64,000 nucleotides of DNA, taken from Spirosoma sp. 48-14 (GTDB taxonomy: Bacteria; Bacteroidota; Bacteroidia; Cytophagales; Spirosomataceae). The stretch is from positions 1 to 64,000 of the forward strand of contig NZ_MKUD01000003.1 of NCBI RefSeq assembly GCF_001898575.1, given 5' to 3'. Each line of letters begins with the position of its first letter. The stretch's first letter is position 1. The translations under genes were made by a program, and so were the position numbers. Below the pieces are notes generated by a model, which was not told the origin of the DNA, did not search any database, and saw only the letters and a program-made list of their open reading frames with translations. Below, piece after piece: positions 35,924 through 45,828 of this stretch.

Positions 35924-36802
35924 TTATACATTCACATGTTTTTCGGCGTGGTAGCTCGAACGAACCAGTGGCCCTGACTCCACATATTTTAAGCCACGCT
36001 TTAAACCTTCTTCACGGTACATCGCAAACGTTTCGGGATGAATCCACTCAATAACTTCGTGGTGCATCTTGGTCGGCTGCAAATATTGCCCTAATGTCAG
36101 CACATCCAGTCCGTTTTGAGCCAGATCATCCATCGCTTTGAACACTTCCTCATGCGTTTCGCCAAGGCCCAGCATAATACCTGATTTGGTCCGTTGACCA
36201 TATTCTTTGGTACGACGAATCTGCTCCAGACTGCGTTCATAACGGGCCTGTGGACGCACGCGTCGATATAGCCGTTCTACGGTTTCCATATTGTGCGACA
36301 CCACTTCCTGACCTGCTGAAATCATTCGCTCCAGGGCTTCCCAATTCCCTTTTGTATCAGGAATCAGGGTTTCGATGGTGGTAGTCGGCGACGCTTCTTT
36401 GATCAGCCGGACCGTTTGATACCAGATTTCGGCCCCCCGGTCTTTAAGTTCATCGCGGTTTACCGATGTAATAACGGCATGTTTTACCTTCATCAGCACA
36501 ATGGCTTCGGCTACTCGGCGGGGTTCGTCGGTGTCATATTCATTTGGTCGTCCGGTAGCCACTGCACAAAATGTACAGCTTCTGGTACAGACATTCCCTA
36601 AGATCATGAATGTAGCCGTTCCGGCCCCCCAGCACTCACCCATGTTGGGGCAATTACCGCTTTCGCAAATGGTATGAAGTTTATGCTCGTCGACGAGTTT
36701 ACGAACTTTGGCGTATTCAGGGCCGATGGGTAATTTGACCCGTAACCAGTCGGGACGTTTCTTCCTTTGTTGTTCGGAGGGTATTACAGGTAGTTCAATC
36801 AT
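35924..36802 (-). CDS. lipA: Lipoyl synthase
   Basis: 292 residues. The auxiliary cluster motif is [12 protein letters not shown] (C-x4-C-x5-C), followed by the radical-[11 protein letters not shown] (CxxxCxxC), and the C-terminal RSSY serine that ligates the auxiliary cluster. It inserts two sulfurs into octanoyl groups on lipoyl domains of 2-oxoacid dehydrogenases and glycine cleavage protein. It is cytoplasmic and transcribed towards the cyclase gene, 84 bases away. No lipB gene is adjacent. Confidence 0.97.
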   Translation of the reverse strand: MIELPVIPSEQQRKKRPDWLRVKLPIGPEYAKVRKLVDEHKLHTICESGNCPNMGECWGAGTATFMILGNVCTRSCTFCAVATGRPNEYDTDEPRRVAEAIVLMKVKHAVITSVNRDELKDRGAEIWYQTVRLIKEASPTTTIETLIPDTKGNWEALERMISAGQEVVSHNMETVERLYRRVRPQARYERSLEQIRRTKEYGQRTKSGIMLGLGETHEEVFKAMDDLAQNGLDVLTLGQYLQPTKMHHEVIEWIHPETFAMYREEGLKRGLKYVESGPLVRSSYHAEKHVNV

Positions 36803-36814
36803 AGCTCCTCAATC

Positions 36815-36932
36815 CTTTCCAGCAAAATTCGTTTTTCCGCTGGAAAGTTCATAAAAAAGCGTTCGGAGTTCAAAGCGAGGAGTGAGCACCCATCTGGTGA
36901 TGAGATAGTCCTCCTCGCTTTGAACTCCGAAC
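36815..36932. terminator. Two inverted repeats between lipA and a barrel gene
   Basis: CTTTCCAGC (36815-36823) pairs with GCTGGAAAG (36839-36847). Next, 36861-36881 and 36912-36932 form a perfect 21-bp stem around a 30-base loop. It lies just downstream of nothing but upstream of lipA and after the stop side of the next minus gene: the barrel gene at 36945 ends here, so the long stem probably closes that transcript. Confidence 0.6.
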
Positions 36933-36944
36933 ACCTGTCAATGC

Positions 36945-37730
36945 CTATTTCTTACTCCCAAAAAATAAGGTTAAGTAAGCGGATGTAAAGAAGCTGCGGT
37001 TGCCATCCTCCCGATTCCCGTTGGGGCTACGATTAGGGATTATCACAATTTTATTCGGAAACATCTCGGCCAGGAAACCGATTTCTACGCCGGTTGTATT
37101 GGCTCTGAAGGCGCTTAATTCAAAATTTAAAGCTGCTTTTACGTTCAGGCCAACCGTTAGTTTCGACTGATCGAGGCCTTGGAAAAACCCTCCAGCCCCC
37201 GTAACCGTTTCGCCGGTAGCGGTAGCAAATCCATTTACCTGAGAAGCCGGAACTGTTCGAGACGAATTCCCGTAGGATACTTCAAGATAATACGGCTTGA
37301 TAATGCCCAACGAGGGGCCTGCGGCTAAAATACCACTCACGGCTATGCCTTCGTCGCTGCTACGCTGGAATAACTTTACCTCCCGACCATACTGCGGCCG
37401 TAACACAAACAGGTAATTTTCTTTGCCATCGATATATCGTGAGCCAACCGCGTTAAGCGAAGACTGAATCTCTTTAGGATGTTTTACATTAACAATCTCT
37501 ATACTAAGATACCGATACTGAGGCATCCCCATCAATTTACCCGCCAGCAGTTTAGAACGCCGATAAGAAAATCCACCAATAATGCCGGAGTTCGTATTGG
37601 TTGTGATACCAAATGTGGTAATGGTGTGATAACTCTCGTCATCGGCATCTGTATTTTGAGCGGTTACAGCTTGCCCGGATACAAGTAATCCCCCCAACGC
37701 AAGACCAAGTAATCTGTATAGAGTTCGCAT
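36945..37730 (-). CDS. Outer-membrane beta-barrel protein of unknown function
   Basis: 261 residues. A signal peptide (about 1-24, ending AVTAQ) precedes a strand-rich sequence with alternating hydrophobic residues and aromatic ends (YRYLSIEIVNVKHP, NYLFVLRPQYGREV, YYLEVSYGN, SKLTVGLNVKAALNFELS, FTSAYLTLFFGSKK). This fits a barrel of about 10-12 strands in the outer membrane. I do not recognise a family with a known task. It resembles conserved Cytophagales proteins of similar length. Confidence 0.6.
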   Translation of the reverse strand: MRTLYRLLGLALGGLLVSGQAVTAQNTDADDESYHTITTFGITTNTNSGIIGGFSYRRSKLLAGKLMGMPQYRYLSIEIVNVKHPKEIQSSLNAVGSRYIDGKENYLFVLRPQYGREVKLFQRSSDEGIAVSGILAAGPSLGIIKPYYLEVSYGNSSRTVPASQVNGFATATGETVTGAGGFFQGLDQSKLTVGLNVKAALNFELSAFRANTTGVEIGFLAEMFPNKIVIIPNRSPNGNREDGNRSFFTSAYLTLFFGSKK

Positions 37731-38044
37731 TTTCGTGATATCCTAAAATTAAAACTAAACATTTTTATACGTATTCGCAAAATCGGTCTGCACAATTAGC
37801 GTAACTACAGCATTATTTATATGTTTAACGCTAAAATAGCAGCCGGACCTATTTTCTGAAGGATTTTTAGGGAATGGTATCCTAAGGCCAACTACGTGGA
37901 TTCGACTGATTTTCTGGACTCTACAGTGCTAACTAATGTCACATGATCAGAACCGGAAACTATCCAAATCCATAAAATCGACTCGATCAAACGCATTTTC
38001 CTTATCAGCTCCTTGAGCTACCCATTTGATATACGTTTATTAGT
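37731..38044. other. Divergent intergenic region, nothing specific recognised
   Basis: This 314-base gap between the barrel gene (minus) and the OsmC gene (plus) is AT-rich near 37740-37850. No TAnnTTTG box, repeat or gene was identified with confidence. It must hold both promoters. Confidence 0.4.
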
Positions 38045-38494
38045 ATGGCAACGATTCATATTGACTACATTGGCGACCTACGCACCGATTGCGAACACCT
38101 CCAGTCGGGTACACACATCAATACAGATGCCCCTACCGACAATCAGGGGAAAGGAGAAGCCTTCTCTCCTACCGATCTGGTCGCTAATGCGCTTGGCACC
38201 TGTATCATCACGACTATGGCGATTAACGCCCGACGCGACGGTATAGACCTGACAGGTAGCAAGCTTGATGTCACTAAAATAATGACGACTCAGCTTCCCC
38301 GCAAAATAGCCCGTATAGAAATTAATCTGACCCTTCAGGCTAACCGGGAAGGCGTTTCTTTTCTTCCTGACGACGAAACCCGTGCCCGGCTGGAGCGGAT
38401 CGCCCATACCTGCCCGGTTGCCCTCTGTTTGCATGCCGATGTGGAGCAGGCAGTTCATATACAATGGGAAGAATCCATCCCAAGTAATAGCTAA
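38045..38494 (+). CDS. OsmC-family peroxiredoxin
   Basis: 149 residues. The OsmC/Ohr pattern is present: GKGEAFSPTDLVANALGTCIITTMAINAR with the first conserved cysteine, and AHTCPVALCLH with the second. Family members reduce organic or inorganic peroxides with a Cys pair, using lipoylated proteins or thiols as reductant. Cytoplasmic. This YhfA-like subtype is short and its substrate is not defined. A promoter was not identified. Confidence 0.9.
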   Translation: MATIHIDYIGDLRTDCEHLQSGTHINTDAPTDNQGKGEAFSPTDLVANALGTCIITTMAINARRDGIDLTGSKLDVTKIMTTQLPRKIARIEINLTLQANREGVSFLPDDETRARLERIAHTCPVALCLHADVEQAVHIQWEESIPSNS

Positions 38495-38516
38495 TTAGTT
38501 TAGCAGACTGGTCAAT

Positions 38517-38548
38517 TTAACAGACTGGGAAAAGCCCCAGTCTGTTAA
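38517..38548. terminator. Hairpin between convergent genes
   Basis: TTAACAGACTGGG (38517-38529) pairs with CCCAGTCTGTTAA (38536-38548) with a 6-base loop. No clear T-run follows. Confidence 0.7.
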
Positions 38549-38560
38549 CTATGTGTAGCA

Positions 38561-39367
38561 TCATTTATTTCGCTTTCGCTTCTGCCCCCACCGTTTAATG
38601 TCGGCTGTGAGGTTTTCCAGAAAAAACGATGGCCCAACCGACAGATATAAGCCTGAATAATTAATCTGGCTTTCGGGTATATCTTTTTTTAGAATGAAGC
38701 GATAACCAACCAACAAATTAATACCGAACCAATGCAATGGAGGTAGCCAACGTACTGTCGGAAAATGGTAGGCTCCCGATACACCAACGCCCAAAGGAAT
38801 AAAAACCCCACGAGCCAGTTCATGCTTCTCTGCAACATCATCATTACGTTCATACCGCGAATGGCCATATCCTAGCTCAAGTGGCATACTAATTTCAAAC
38901 GCTTTCTGGCGGTATAAATAGCGTTCATAATATACGGTAGCCATTCGCAAACGGCGAGTGACTGATTCCGATGAGTTGGGAAGCAACCCTGGCTGATTTA
39001 AGAACTGATTTACGAAGTAAAAGCCAGCTCCGGCCTTAAAACTGGCCATTCGTCCTCCTTTCAGATTGGCCCTTCGGTGACTTGGCGGAAACAGAAAGCC
39101 GGCCCGTATACCATATACACTGACTGGCGTTCGACGGTTATCTTCCGTGCGCGTGTCATTGAAAAATGTAAACCGCTGATCGGTTGACGCTGTAAAGGTC
39201 AATGACGTGGGCATCTCACTCGACAGAGTATCCGTTTTTTGATGAGTCGCTCTCTCTTTTAATCGAGTTTCTCCATCAATCGACACTTTTGCTTGCGCAA
39301 ACGCACGATTATCAGTCAATAGTCCGACCAAGCAACATACATACACAATGTTCCATAATAAACGCAT
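38561..39367 (-). CDS. Secreted beta-barrel protein of unknown function
   Basis: 268 residues from the ATG at 39367 (MRLLWNIVYVCCLVGLL), with the signal ending near AFAQ. A longer start at 39412 would put 15 polar residues before the signal. The body has strands typical of an outer-membrane barrel (GIRAGFLFPPSHR, FKAGAGFYFVNQF, LELGYGHSRYER, GINLLVGYRFILKK, GLYLSVGPSFFLEN). I do not recognise its family. It ends with a basic tail KRWGQKRKRNK, unusual for a barrel. Confidence 0.55.
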   Translation of the reverse strand: MRLLWNIVYVCCLVGLLTDNRAFAQAKVSIDGETRLKERATHQKTDTLSSEMPTSLTFTASTDQRFTFFNDTRTEDNRRTPVSVYGIRAGFLFPPSHRRANLKGGRMASFKAGAGFYFVNQFLNQPGLLPNSSESVTRRLRMATVYYERYLYRQKAFEISMPLELGYGHSRYERNDDVAEKHELARGVFIPLGVGVSGAYHFPTVRWLPPLHWFGINLLVGYRFILKKDIPESQINYSGLYLSVGPSFFLENLTADIKRWGQKRKRNK

Positions 39368-39919
39368 AGTTTTCACAACGTTAGTAAAATCAATAACCCC
39401 AACAGAAGCCAATGGTTTTAGTAGAACAGTTTACCAAGTTGTTTTGAAATCGCCATGGGTGTCCTATGCGCTGATGCGCTGACTATAACCATCTATTTTT
39501 TAGAGAAACATCGTTAGGCCTACTAATCCATCTCTGTCTGCACGTATGCTCACCAGCCGTCAAAGCTGGCCTACCAATGCAGCAATTATTAGATTAATAC
39601 AATTTTATTCAAATTTTATTTTTTATAAATCTACCTGGATTAACTTGTTTTAATTCGTACTCTACTAGTATTATATCTCCGCATTCTCATAGTTTTCTAG
39701 CTTGGTAACGTTCCCGGAAACGCTTGCATAAAAAAAGTGAGAAATTTTATTCTCTTTATCCATTTTTTTTCAGAATATTATAATGGTATTATCAGAGTGT
39801 AAAATAGTACATAATAAAGTTTCGTCAAAGAATAATCCAGTAACCTAATTAATCGACCAGACAAATTTTCTGCCTCCAAACGATGCCTTTAATAAGTAGA
39901 AACCCTTACATCTGACGCT
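39368..39919. promoter_or_regulatory. AT-rich region upstream of the fecR-sus operon
   Basis: No gene is visible in these 552 bases. CCAGC/GCTGG forms a small hairpin near 39553. The last 350 bases are strongly AT-rich and must contain the promoter of the fecR-susC-susD operon. I could not assign a convincing TAnnTTTG box, which would be consistent with use of an alternative sigma factor. Confidence 0.4.
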
Positions 39920-40735
39920 TTGGCCTACACGCAACAGCTAAATACCGTGTCCCATAAGCCATACTCTGCCTACACCGTTGAGGAGCTTGCCCTCGATGAT
40001 CTTTTTGTACGTTGGGTACAACACCCCAACGACGATGAGGTAGCGGCTTACTGGCAAAGTTGGCTTTCACAAAATCCAGATTGTGCCGAAACAATAGAGA
40101 CCGCTCGTCAGCTCATTCTGACAAGCAGTCAGCCAATTTTGCCAGCACTATCGGCCGATGAAATGTCATCAGTATGGGGACGGATTCGGGAGTCACTCCA
40201 GACGATGGAAGACCTCCGTCCACTTCAGCCAGATGTGCGGGCAGTAGTGGGCTGGTGGTACTTTTTCCGAACAATTGCTGCTGCTATGGGAGTCCTGCTC
40301 CTGATCGGCTGGGCTTTATGGATGCAGTATGGTCCTAACCAACGCATTTCGACGGTTAGCACATCAGCCCATCAAACTCAGCAGATCCGCTTGCCCGACA
40401 ACTCAACCGTTACTTTATATCCCAATAGCTCGGTTCGGTATGCTCGTCGATGGACGGATGAGACCCCCCGGGCGGTCTGGTTGAAGGGTGAAGCCGATTT
40501 CTCTGTCATGCACCGGAATGATACGACCTCGGCTCGACTATTTCGGGTGCATACCAGCGACCTTACGATCGAAGCTCTCGGCACAGCGTTTCAGGTCAGT
40601 CAGCAAGCTGCCTGTACGTCAGTCGCTTTAACGTCGGGAGCTGTCAACCTGCTCGTCAAACACCACAATCCGATTCGGCTCCGTTCGGGTGAGTGGATTG
40701 AGGTTCCAACCAGTTTGGACAAATCATTACCCTAG
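39920..40735 (+). CDS. fecR: FecR-family anti-sigma factor
   Basis: 271 residues. The N-terminal cytoplasmic part (about 1-110) is followed by one membrane helix (IAAAMGVLLLIGWALWM) and the periplasmic FecR domain (QQIRLPDNSTVTLYPNSSVRY, VWLKGEADFSV, ALGTAFQVS). It should hold an ECF sigma factor at the membrane until the adjacent SusC transporter signals. The start must be TTG at 39920 or GTG at 39944, since a stop codon lies at 39893-39895 and no ATG follows before about codon 80. No sigma gene is next to it, which is unusual. Confidence 0.87.
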   Translation: MAYTQQLNTVSHKPYSAYTVEELALDDLFVRWVQHPNDDEVAAYWQSWLSQNPDCAETIETARQLILTSSQPILPALSADEMSSVWGRIRESLQTMEDLRPLQPDVRAVVGWWYFFRTIAAAMGVLLLIGWALWMQYGPNQRISTVSTSAHQTQQIRLPDNSTVTLYPNSSVRYARRWTDETPRAVWLKGEADFSVMHRNDTTSARLFRVHTSDLTIEALGTAFQVSQQAACTSVALTSGAVNLLVKHHNPIRLRSGEWIEVPTSLDKSLP

Positions 40736-40770
40736 CTGCTTTTTATAATTAACTCTTACTCGAACCTACA

Positions 40771-43700
40771 ATGCAAAACACAATTACCCAACCTCCACGG
40801 AGATCGTGGCTACCTCTGCTTGGCCTTACGGCACTCGCACTACTAGGTCAACCGGCCTACAGTGCTCCACCCACCCACTCATTGACTGTCGATAACCCAA
40901 CTCAGGAACGAGTTGTAACAGGTAAAGTTCTATCGGGTGACGACAACTCCGGGCTTCCCGGTGTTAGCGTAGCGGTTAAAGGAACTACGCGCGGCACCAC
41001 AACCGATGCATCTGGAACATACCGGATCAATGTGCCTGCTGGTCAGTCAGTTCTTGTTTTCTCAGCCGTAGGCTTTGTTAGTCAAGAAGTCTCTGTTGGT
41101 AACAAGTCAACCATCAACCTGACCCTAAGTACCGATACGCGCGCACTAAACGAAGTCGTCGTTGTGGGGTATGGTACACAGAAGAAAAGCCAGACTACTG
41201 GTGCTATTTCATCGATTACGCCTAAGCAAATCACGGAACAACCCATCACCAACATTGGACAGGCCATGCAGGGTCGCGTAGCGGGGGTGGATGTGGCCCA
41301 GTCGGGTAGCCGGCCTGGCTCTGTACCAACGATCCGGATTCGCGGACGTCGTTCGTTCAATGCAGGTAATGATCCACTTTATGTAGTGGATGGGATTCCA
41401 CTCGCGCGGGAATACGAAGACATCAACCCGAACGATGTTGCCTCCATGGAAATCCTGAAGGATGCTACAGCAACAGCCATCTATGGTGCCCGGGGTGCTA
41501 ATGGCGTTGTGCTGGTTACCACCAAGCGGGGTAATCCAACCGGCAAAACGACCATCTCCTATGACAACTATGTGGGCGTTACCAACGTATTGGACAAAGT
41601 ACACCTGTTCAGCGGTTCCGAATTTGCGGAATTTGTACGCGAGGCCTACCGAACCACAGGAAACTACAAAGATGCGAACGGCAATCCCGTTCCAACGGGC
41701 GTAGCCGATGCGTATGCCGACTCGAAGGTAGCCGTATTAGGTGGTGACCCGGCTGTAGCGGCTGGTATTGCTGCCGGCCGAAACACCGACTGGCAGTCGC
41801 TGATTCTGAAACAGGGTTTTCAGCAGAACCACACCATAGGTGTTCAGGGCGGTAACGAAAAAACGCAATTCTACATTTCGGCAGGTTATTTCCAGGATAA
41901 AGGGATCATGCCGGGATTAGATTTCACCCGTTATTCGCTACGAGCCAATATCGATCACCAGATCAATAAGGTACTGAAAGTAGGTATTGCCTCGTATATG
42001 ATGTATAGCCTGCGCAATGGTGAGTCGTTGAACCCATACAACTTTACCCTTCAGCAAAATCCGCTTGGACGGCCCTATGACGATAACGGCAACCTGATTT
42101 TCTTCCCAACCAACGACGCCCTGTTAACCAATCCACTTGCTGAGGTTATACCAGGTGCGCAAATCGATGAACGGAAGAAATACCGGATTTTCAATAGCGT
42201 TTATGCGGAAGTAAATATCCTCGATGGGTTAAAGTACCGGGTCAATTTCGGCCCCGATTTCACCATCAACCGATATGGCCGCTTCATTGGCTCTTTAACC
42301 AATGCCCGAAAAAATGGCGATCCACAAGCTTCGTTTAACAGCACCTTCAATTTCGACTACACGCTCGAAAACGTCGTTACTTACAATAAGAAGGTCGGTG
42401 ATCATAACTTCGGAATAACCGCGCTCCAGTCTATTCAGCGAGACAATTCTGAAGGAAATAGCATTAACGTTCAGGGGGTTCCGGCAGAAACTCAGTCGTT
42501 TTATAACGTAGGTAATGCCAGTTCGGTGCTGGGCGTCGGTAGTGGCTTAGTTCAGTGGACGATTAACTCATACATGGGCCGGGTCAACTATGACTATAAA
42601 GACAAATACCTGGTAACAGCCACGATACGTCGGGATGGTTCGAGCCGTTTCGGTGAGAATACGAAATACGGTAACTTCCCCGGTATTGCTTTAGGCTGGA
42701 ATATTAGTAACGAAGATTTCATGAAAGGCTCAAGCTGGGTTGATCTGCTGAAACTACGGGTTAGCCGAGGATCGGTAGGTAACCAGGGGGTAGTACCGTA
42801 TCAAACACAAGGGCTGCTGGGTCGTACTGTATATGCATTTGGTAACACGCCTGCCTATGGCTATCGTCCTGAAACAATCGGGAATGCCGATCTGCACTGG
42901 GAAACCTCGACCACCACGAACATTGGTGTTGACTTTAGCCTATGGCGGGGCCGGGTAGCGGGTGCTATCGAATTATATAATACGCGTACCACTGACCTGC
43001 TGCTGTCTGACCTGCTGCCCACTTCAATCGGCTTTAATGCGGTAACCAAGAATATCGGCGAAACGCAGAACAAAGGGTTAGAAGCCAGCATATCGACCGT
43101 AAACGTAAATACAAAGAGCGGCTTTAAATGGACTTCTGATATTGTATTTACGAAAAACACCGAAGCCATCATCTCCCTATTCAATGGAGCTGTTGACGAC
43201 GTAGGTAACAAACGGTTCATTGGTAAACCGCTGACGGCCATGTATGATTACAAAAAAGCGGGTATCTGGCAAACCAATGAAGCCGATGCCGCTAAGTCTT
43301 ACCAAAGTGCAGTCGGTCAGATTAAAGTACAGGACACAAACGGTGATGGTAAGATTACGGCCGATGACCGCGTGTACTTGGGCTCCGATATTCCAACTTG
43401 GAGCGGTGGTATCACAAACCGATTCAGCTACAAAGGATTTGACCTGAACTTCTTTATCTACGCCCGGGTTGGCCAGACCATTCTGAGTGGTTTCCACCGG
43501 GACAACAACGCACTGGCAGGCCGTTATGAGCAGATTAAAGTCGATTACTGGACACCCAATAACCCAACCAATGAGTTCCCACGGCCTAACTCAAGCCAGG
43601 AATTTCCCGTCTACAATTCAGCGATTATCTACTTCGACGGAACATTCGTAAAAGTGCGGAATATCAACTTTGGCTATACGTTCCCGGCATCAATTACCTC

Positions 43701-43875
43701 GAAACTACATCTGCAATCGCTCCGGCTATTCACCAGCATTCAGCAGCCGTTTATCTTCTCATCCTATCGGTCGAAGTATAACGGTGTTGACCCTGAAACA
43801 AGCGACGGTACGGTCAGCAACGGTGTTGTGCCTGCTACCCGGGTTACGACATTTGGGTTGAATGTGAAATTCTAG
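40771..43875 (+). CDS. SusC/RagA-type TonB-dependent transporter
   Basis: 1034 residues with a signal peptide (ending near AYSAPP). A carboxypeptidase-D-like regulatory domain (VTGKVLSGDDNSGLPGVSVAVKG is its opening, about 50-130) precedes the TonB box region and the plug (EVVVVGYGTQKKSQTTGAIS). A 22-strand barrel follows, ending TFGLNVKF. SusC proteins import oligosaccharides across the outer membrane, with the SusD lipoprotein acting as a lid. Its gene follows fecR by 35 bases and precedes susD by 54, consistent with one operon. Confidence 0.97.
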   Translation: MQNTITQPPRRSWLPLLGLTALALLGQPAYSAPPTHSLTVDNPTQERVVTGKVLSGDDNSGLPGVSVAVKGTTRGTTTDASGTYRINVPAGQSVLVFSAVGFVSQEVSVGNKSTINLTLSTDTRALNEVVVVGYGTQKKSQTTGAISSITPKQITEQPITNIGQAMQGRVAGVDVAQSGSRPGSVPTIRIRGRRSFNAGNDPLYVVDGIPLAREYEDINPNDVASMEILKDATATAIYGARGANGVVLVTTKRGNPTGKTTISYDNYVGVTNVLDKVHLFSGSEFAEFVREAYRTTGNYKDANGNPVPTGVADAYADSKVAVLGGDPAVAAGIAAGRNTDWQSLILKQGFQQNHTIGVQGGNEKTQFYISAGYFQDKGIMPGLDFTRYSLRANIDHQINKVLKVGIASYMMYSLRNGESLNPYNFTLQQNPLGRPYDDNGNLIFFPTNDALLTNPLAEVIPGAQIDERKKYRIFNSVYAEVNILDGLKYRVNFGPDFTINRYGRFIGSLTNARKNGDPQASFNSTFNFDYTLENVVTYNKKVGDHNFGITALQSIQRDNSEGNSINVQGVPAETQSFYNVGNASSVLGVGSGLVQWTINSYMGRVNYDYKDKYLVTATIRRDGSSRFGENTKYGNFPGIALGWNISNEDFMKGSSWVDLLKLRVSRGSVGNQGVVPYQTQGLLGRTVYAFGNTPAYGYRPETIGNADLHWETSTTTNIGVDFSLWRGRVAGAIELYNTRTTDLLLSDLLPTSIGFNAVTKNIGETQNKGLEASISTVNVNTKSGFKWTSDIVFTKNTEAIISLFNGAVDDVGNKRFIGKPLTAMYDYKKAGIWQTNEADAAKSYQSAVGQIKVQDTNGDGKITADDRVYLGSDIPTWSGGITNRFSYKGFDLNFFIYARVGQTILSGFHRDNNALAGRYEQIKVDYWTPNNPTNEFPRPNSSQEFPVYNSAIIYFDGTFVKVRNINFGYTFPASITSKLHLQSLRLFTSIQQPFIFSSYRSKYNGVDPETSDGTVSNGVVPATRVTTFGLNVKF

Positions 43876-43929
43876 GCCCACAACCGATAAATGATGTATT
43901 TATAAACATCTTAAGATTCTAATCGAAAC

Positions 43930-45633
43930 ATGAAATCAAAATTTTCACATAAATCAATTCGCGTCCTGGCACTTGCGACCCTTATGCTTAGCGGTCAAGC
44001 CTGTAAGGATGTGCTGAAGGAAACGGTAGTATCCGCTATCGGGAACGATTACATCAATACGCCCAAAGGATTTGAAGATGCCAGCAGAGCGGCTTATTCC
44101 TCCATGCGTAACTTTTACGGCTCAGAACGGGGGCTGACCATGACTGAGTACGGCACAGATATTTATCAAGCCGGGGCCGATGGAAGCTACAAAGGGTTTC
44201 ATTTTTATGATACCCAGATGAATAGCTTTGTCGATATCATTCAGCAGGTATGGGAAGAGTTGTATAAGGGAATCAATACCTGCAACGCGGTCATCGAACG
44301 GGCTCCAGCAGCTACGGTTTCGGACGCTACAAAGAAACTGCGGGTAGCTGAAATGAAGTTTTTGCGGGCGCATTACTACTTCATTCTGACCCAACAATTC
44401 GGCGGAGTGGACCTACGATTGACGGAAACGCTAGGCCCCACAAAAATAACGAAGCGGGCAACGGAAGCGGAAATGTACAAGCAAATCACAGCTGACCTGG
44501 AAGCGGCTATCGTAGACCTACCAACCACGAAAGCGTCGGCTCAAGCAGCCAGTGATTACGGACGGGCTACTAAATCGGCGGCAGAACACCTGCTGGCTCG
44601 TGTCTATTTAACGAAAGCCACCTCGTCGGCCAAAGCAACCGACGACTACGCCAAAGCGGCTACCTATGCCCAGAATGTCATTTCGAACTATGGCTACAAG
44701 CTATTACCTGATTTTGCCAGTGTGTTTGCGCAGGGAAGTGGTGAAATTAATGATGAGGTTATTTTTTCGGTACAGTACACATCGGATCCGTTAACCAACA
44801 TCAACACAGCCAATACAAACAACGGTGATGGTAACAAACTGCACCTCTACTTCGGTATGCAGTATGATGTGCAGCCGGGTATGAAACGGGATATCGCCAA
44901 CGACCGCCCGTTCAAACGCCTAAAGCCAACTAACTACTTACTGGAAACGGTGTTTAAAGATCGAGTTAATGACTCTCGATACAAGAAGACGTTTAAGGAT
45001 ACATGGCTATCGAACAACCCTGGCACAAACCTGAATACCTCTTTTGACAACAGTAAGGCCAAGGTTACCTATAAAGCAGGCGATACAGCCATCTTTATTC
45101 CTGGGGTTGAATGGACATTGGCACAACGCGCTGCGAAGCCATATCAGGTGTTAGTACCTAGTGCTTACACACAGGCGCTGTTCCCAACCTTACAGAAGTT
45201 CCTGGACCCGAACCGCCCCGACCTGACCTACGAACAAGGTAGCCGTGACTATCTGGCTTTCCGCCTGGCAGAAACCTACCTGATTCTGGCCGAAGCCCAA
45301 TTCAAACAGGGCAAAACCACCGAAGCAGCTGCCGCACTTAATGTAGTTCGTCGTCGGGCAGCCTGGCCAGGTAAAGAAGCCGCTATGGAAATTACCCCTG
45401 CACAGGTAGATATGGAAATGATCATGCAGGAACGTGCCCGTGAGCTGGCTGGTGAGCAAACCCGTTGGTTCGACCTGAAGCGTTGGGGCAATCTGGTTGA
45501 ACGAGTCAAATTGTACAACTCGGATGGTGCAGCCAACGTGAAAGAGACACATAACTACCGCCCGATCCCACAAACCCAGATTGACCGTACCGAAGGGGGT
45601 AGCGCCAACTTCCCGCAAAATGCGGGCTTCTAA
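43930..45633 (+). CDS. SusD/RagB-type glycan-binding lipoprotein
   Basis: 567 residues. Lipoprotein signal with LSGQAC (Cys26 area). Helical SusD N-terminus (GFEDASRAAYSSMRNFYGSE), TPR-like helices (AEMKFLRAHYYFILTQQFGG) and the C-terminal SusD block (YLAFRLAETYLILAEAQFKQGKTTEA begins it; ELAGEQTRWFDLKRWG ends it). It binds the substrate on the cell surface and closes the SusC channel. The glycan cannot be told from the sequence; the downstream enzymes suggest a glycoside processed by 3-oxidation. Confidence 0.96.
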   Translation: MKSKFSHKSIRVLALATLMLSGQACKDVLKETVVSAIGNDYINTPKGFEDASRAAYSSMRNFYGSERGLTMTEYGTDIYQAGADGSYKGFHFYDTQMNSFVDIIQQVWEELYKGINTCNAVIERAPAATVSDATKKLRVAEMKFLRAHYYFILTQQFGGVDLRLTETLGPTKITKRATEAEMYKQITADLEAAIVDLPTTKASAQAASDYGRATKSAAEHLLARVYLTKATSSAKATDDYAKAATYAQNVISNYGYKLLPDFASVFAQGSGEINDEVIFSVQYTSDPLTNINTANTNNGDGNKLHLYFGMQYDVQPGMKRDIANDRPFKRLKPTNYLLETVFKDRVNDSRYKKTFKDTWLSNNPGTNLNTSFDNSKAKVTYKAGDTAIFIPGVEWTLAQRAAKPYQVLVPSAYTQALFPTLQKFLDPNRPDLTYEQGSRDYLAFRLAETYLILAEAQFKQGKTTEAAAALNVVRRRAAWPGKEAAMEITPAQVDMEMIMQERARELAGEQTRWFDLKRWGNLVERVKLYNSDGAANVKETHNYRPIPQTQIDRTEGGSANFPQNAGF

Positions 45634-45646
45634 CGACTAAGTGATC

Positions 45647-45717
45647 GAAAGAGTGAAAGAATGAACGAGCGAAAAAACCTGCATCAGCAATTCGCTCATT
45701 CACTCTTTCGCTCTTTC
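45647..45717. repeat. Imperfect 27-bp hairpin of GAAAGAG units
   Basis: 45647-45673 pairs with 45691-45717 with three mismatched or wobble positions. Units such as GAAAGAGTGAAAGAATGA recur within each arm. It lies between susD and the isomerase gene and could limit read-through or protect the upstream mRNA. Confidence 0.6.
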
Positions 45718-45828
45718 GCGCTTTATAAACAGTAGAATCAAATTTCCTTCCTCTTCTTTTAACCGAACCTGAATTTTTCCACCATCAGTAGCTGTCTTTT
45801 AGCTATCTGATTATCCCCATTTCCAATC

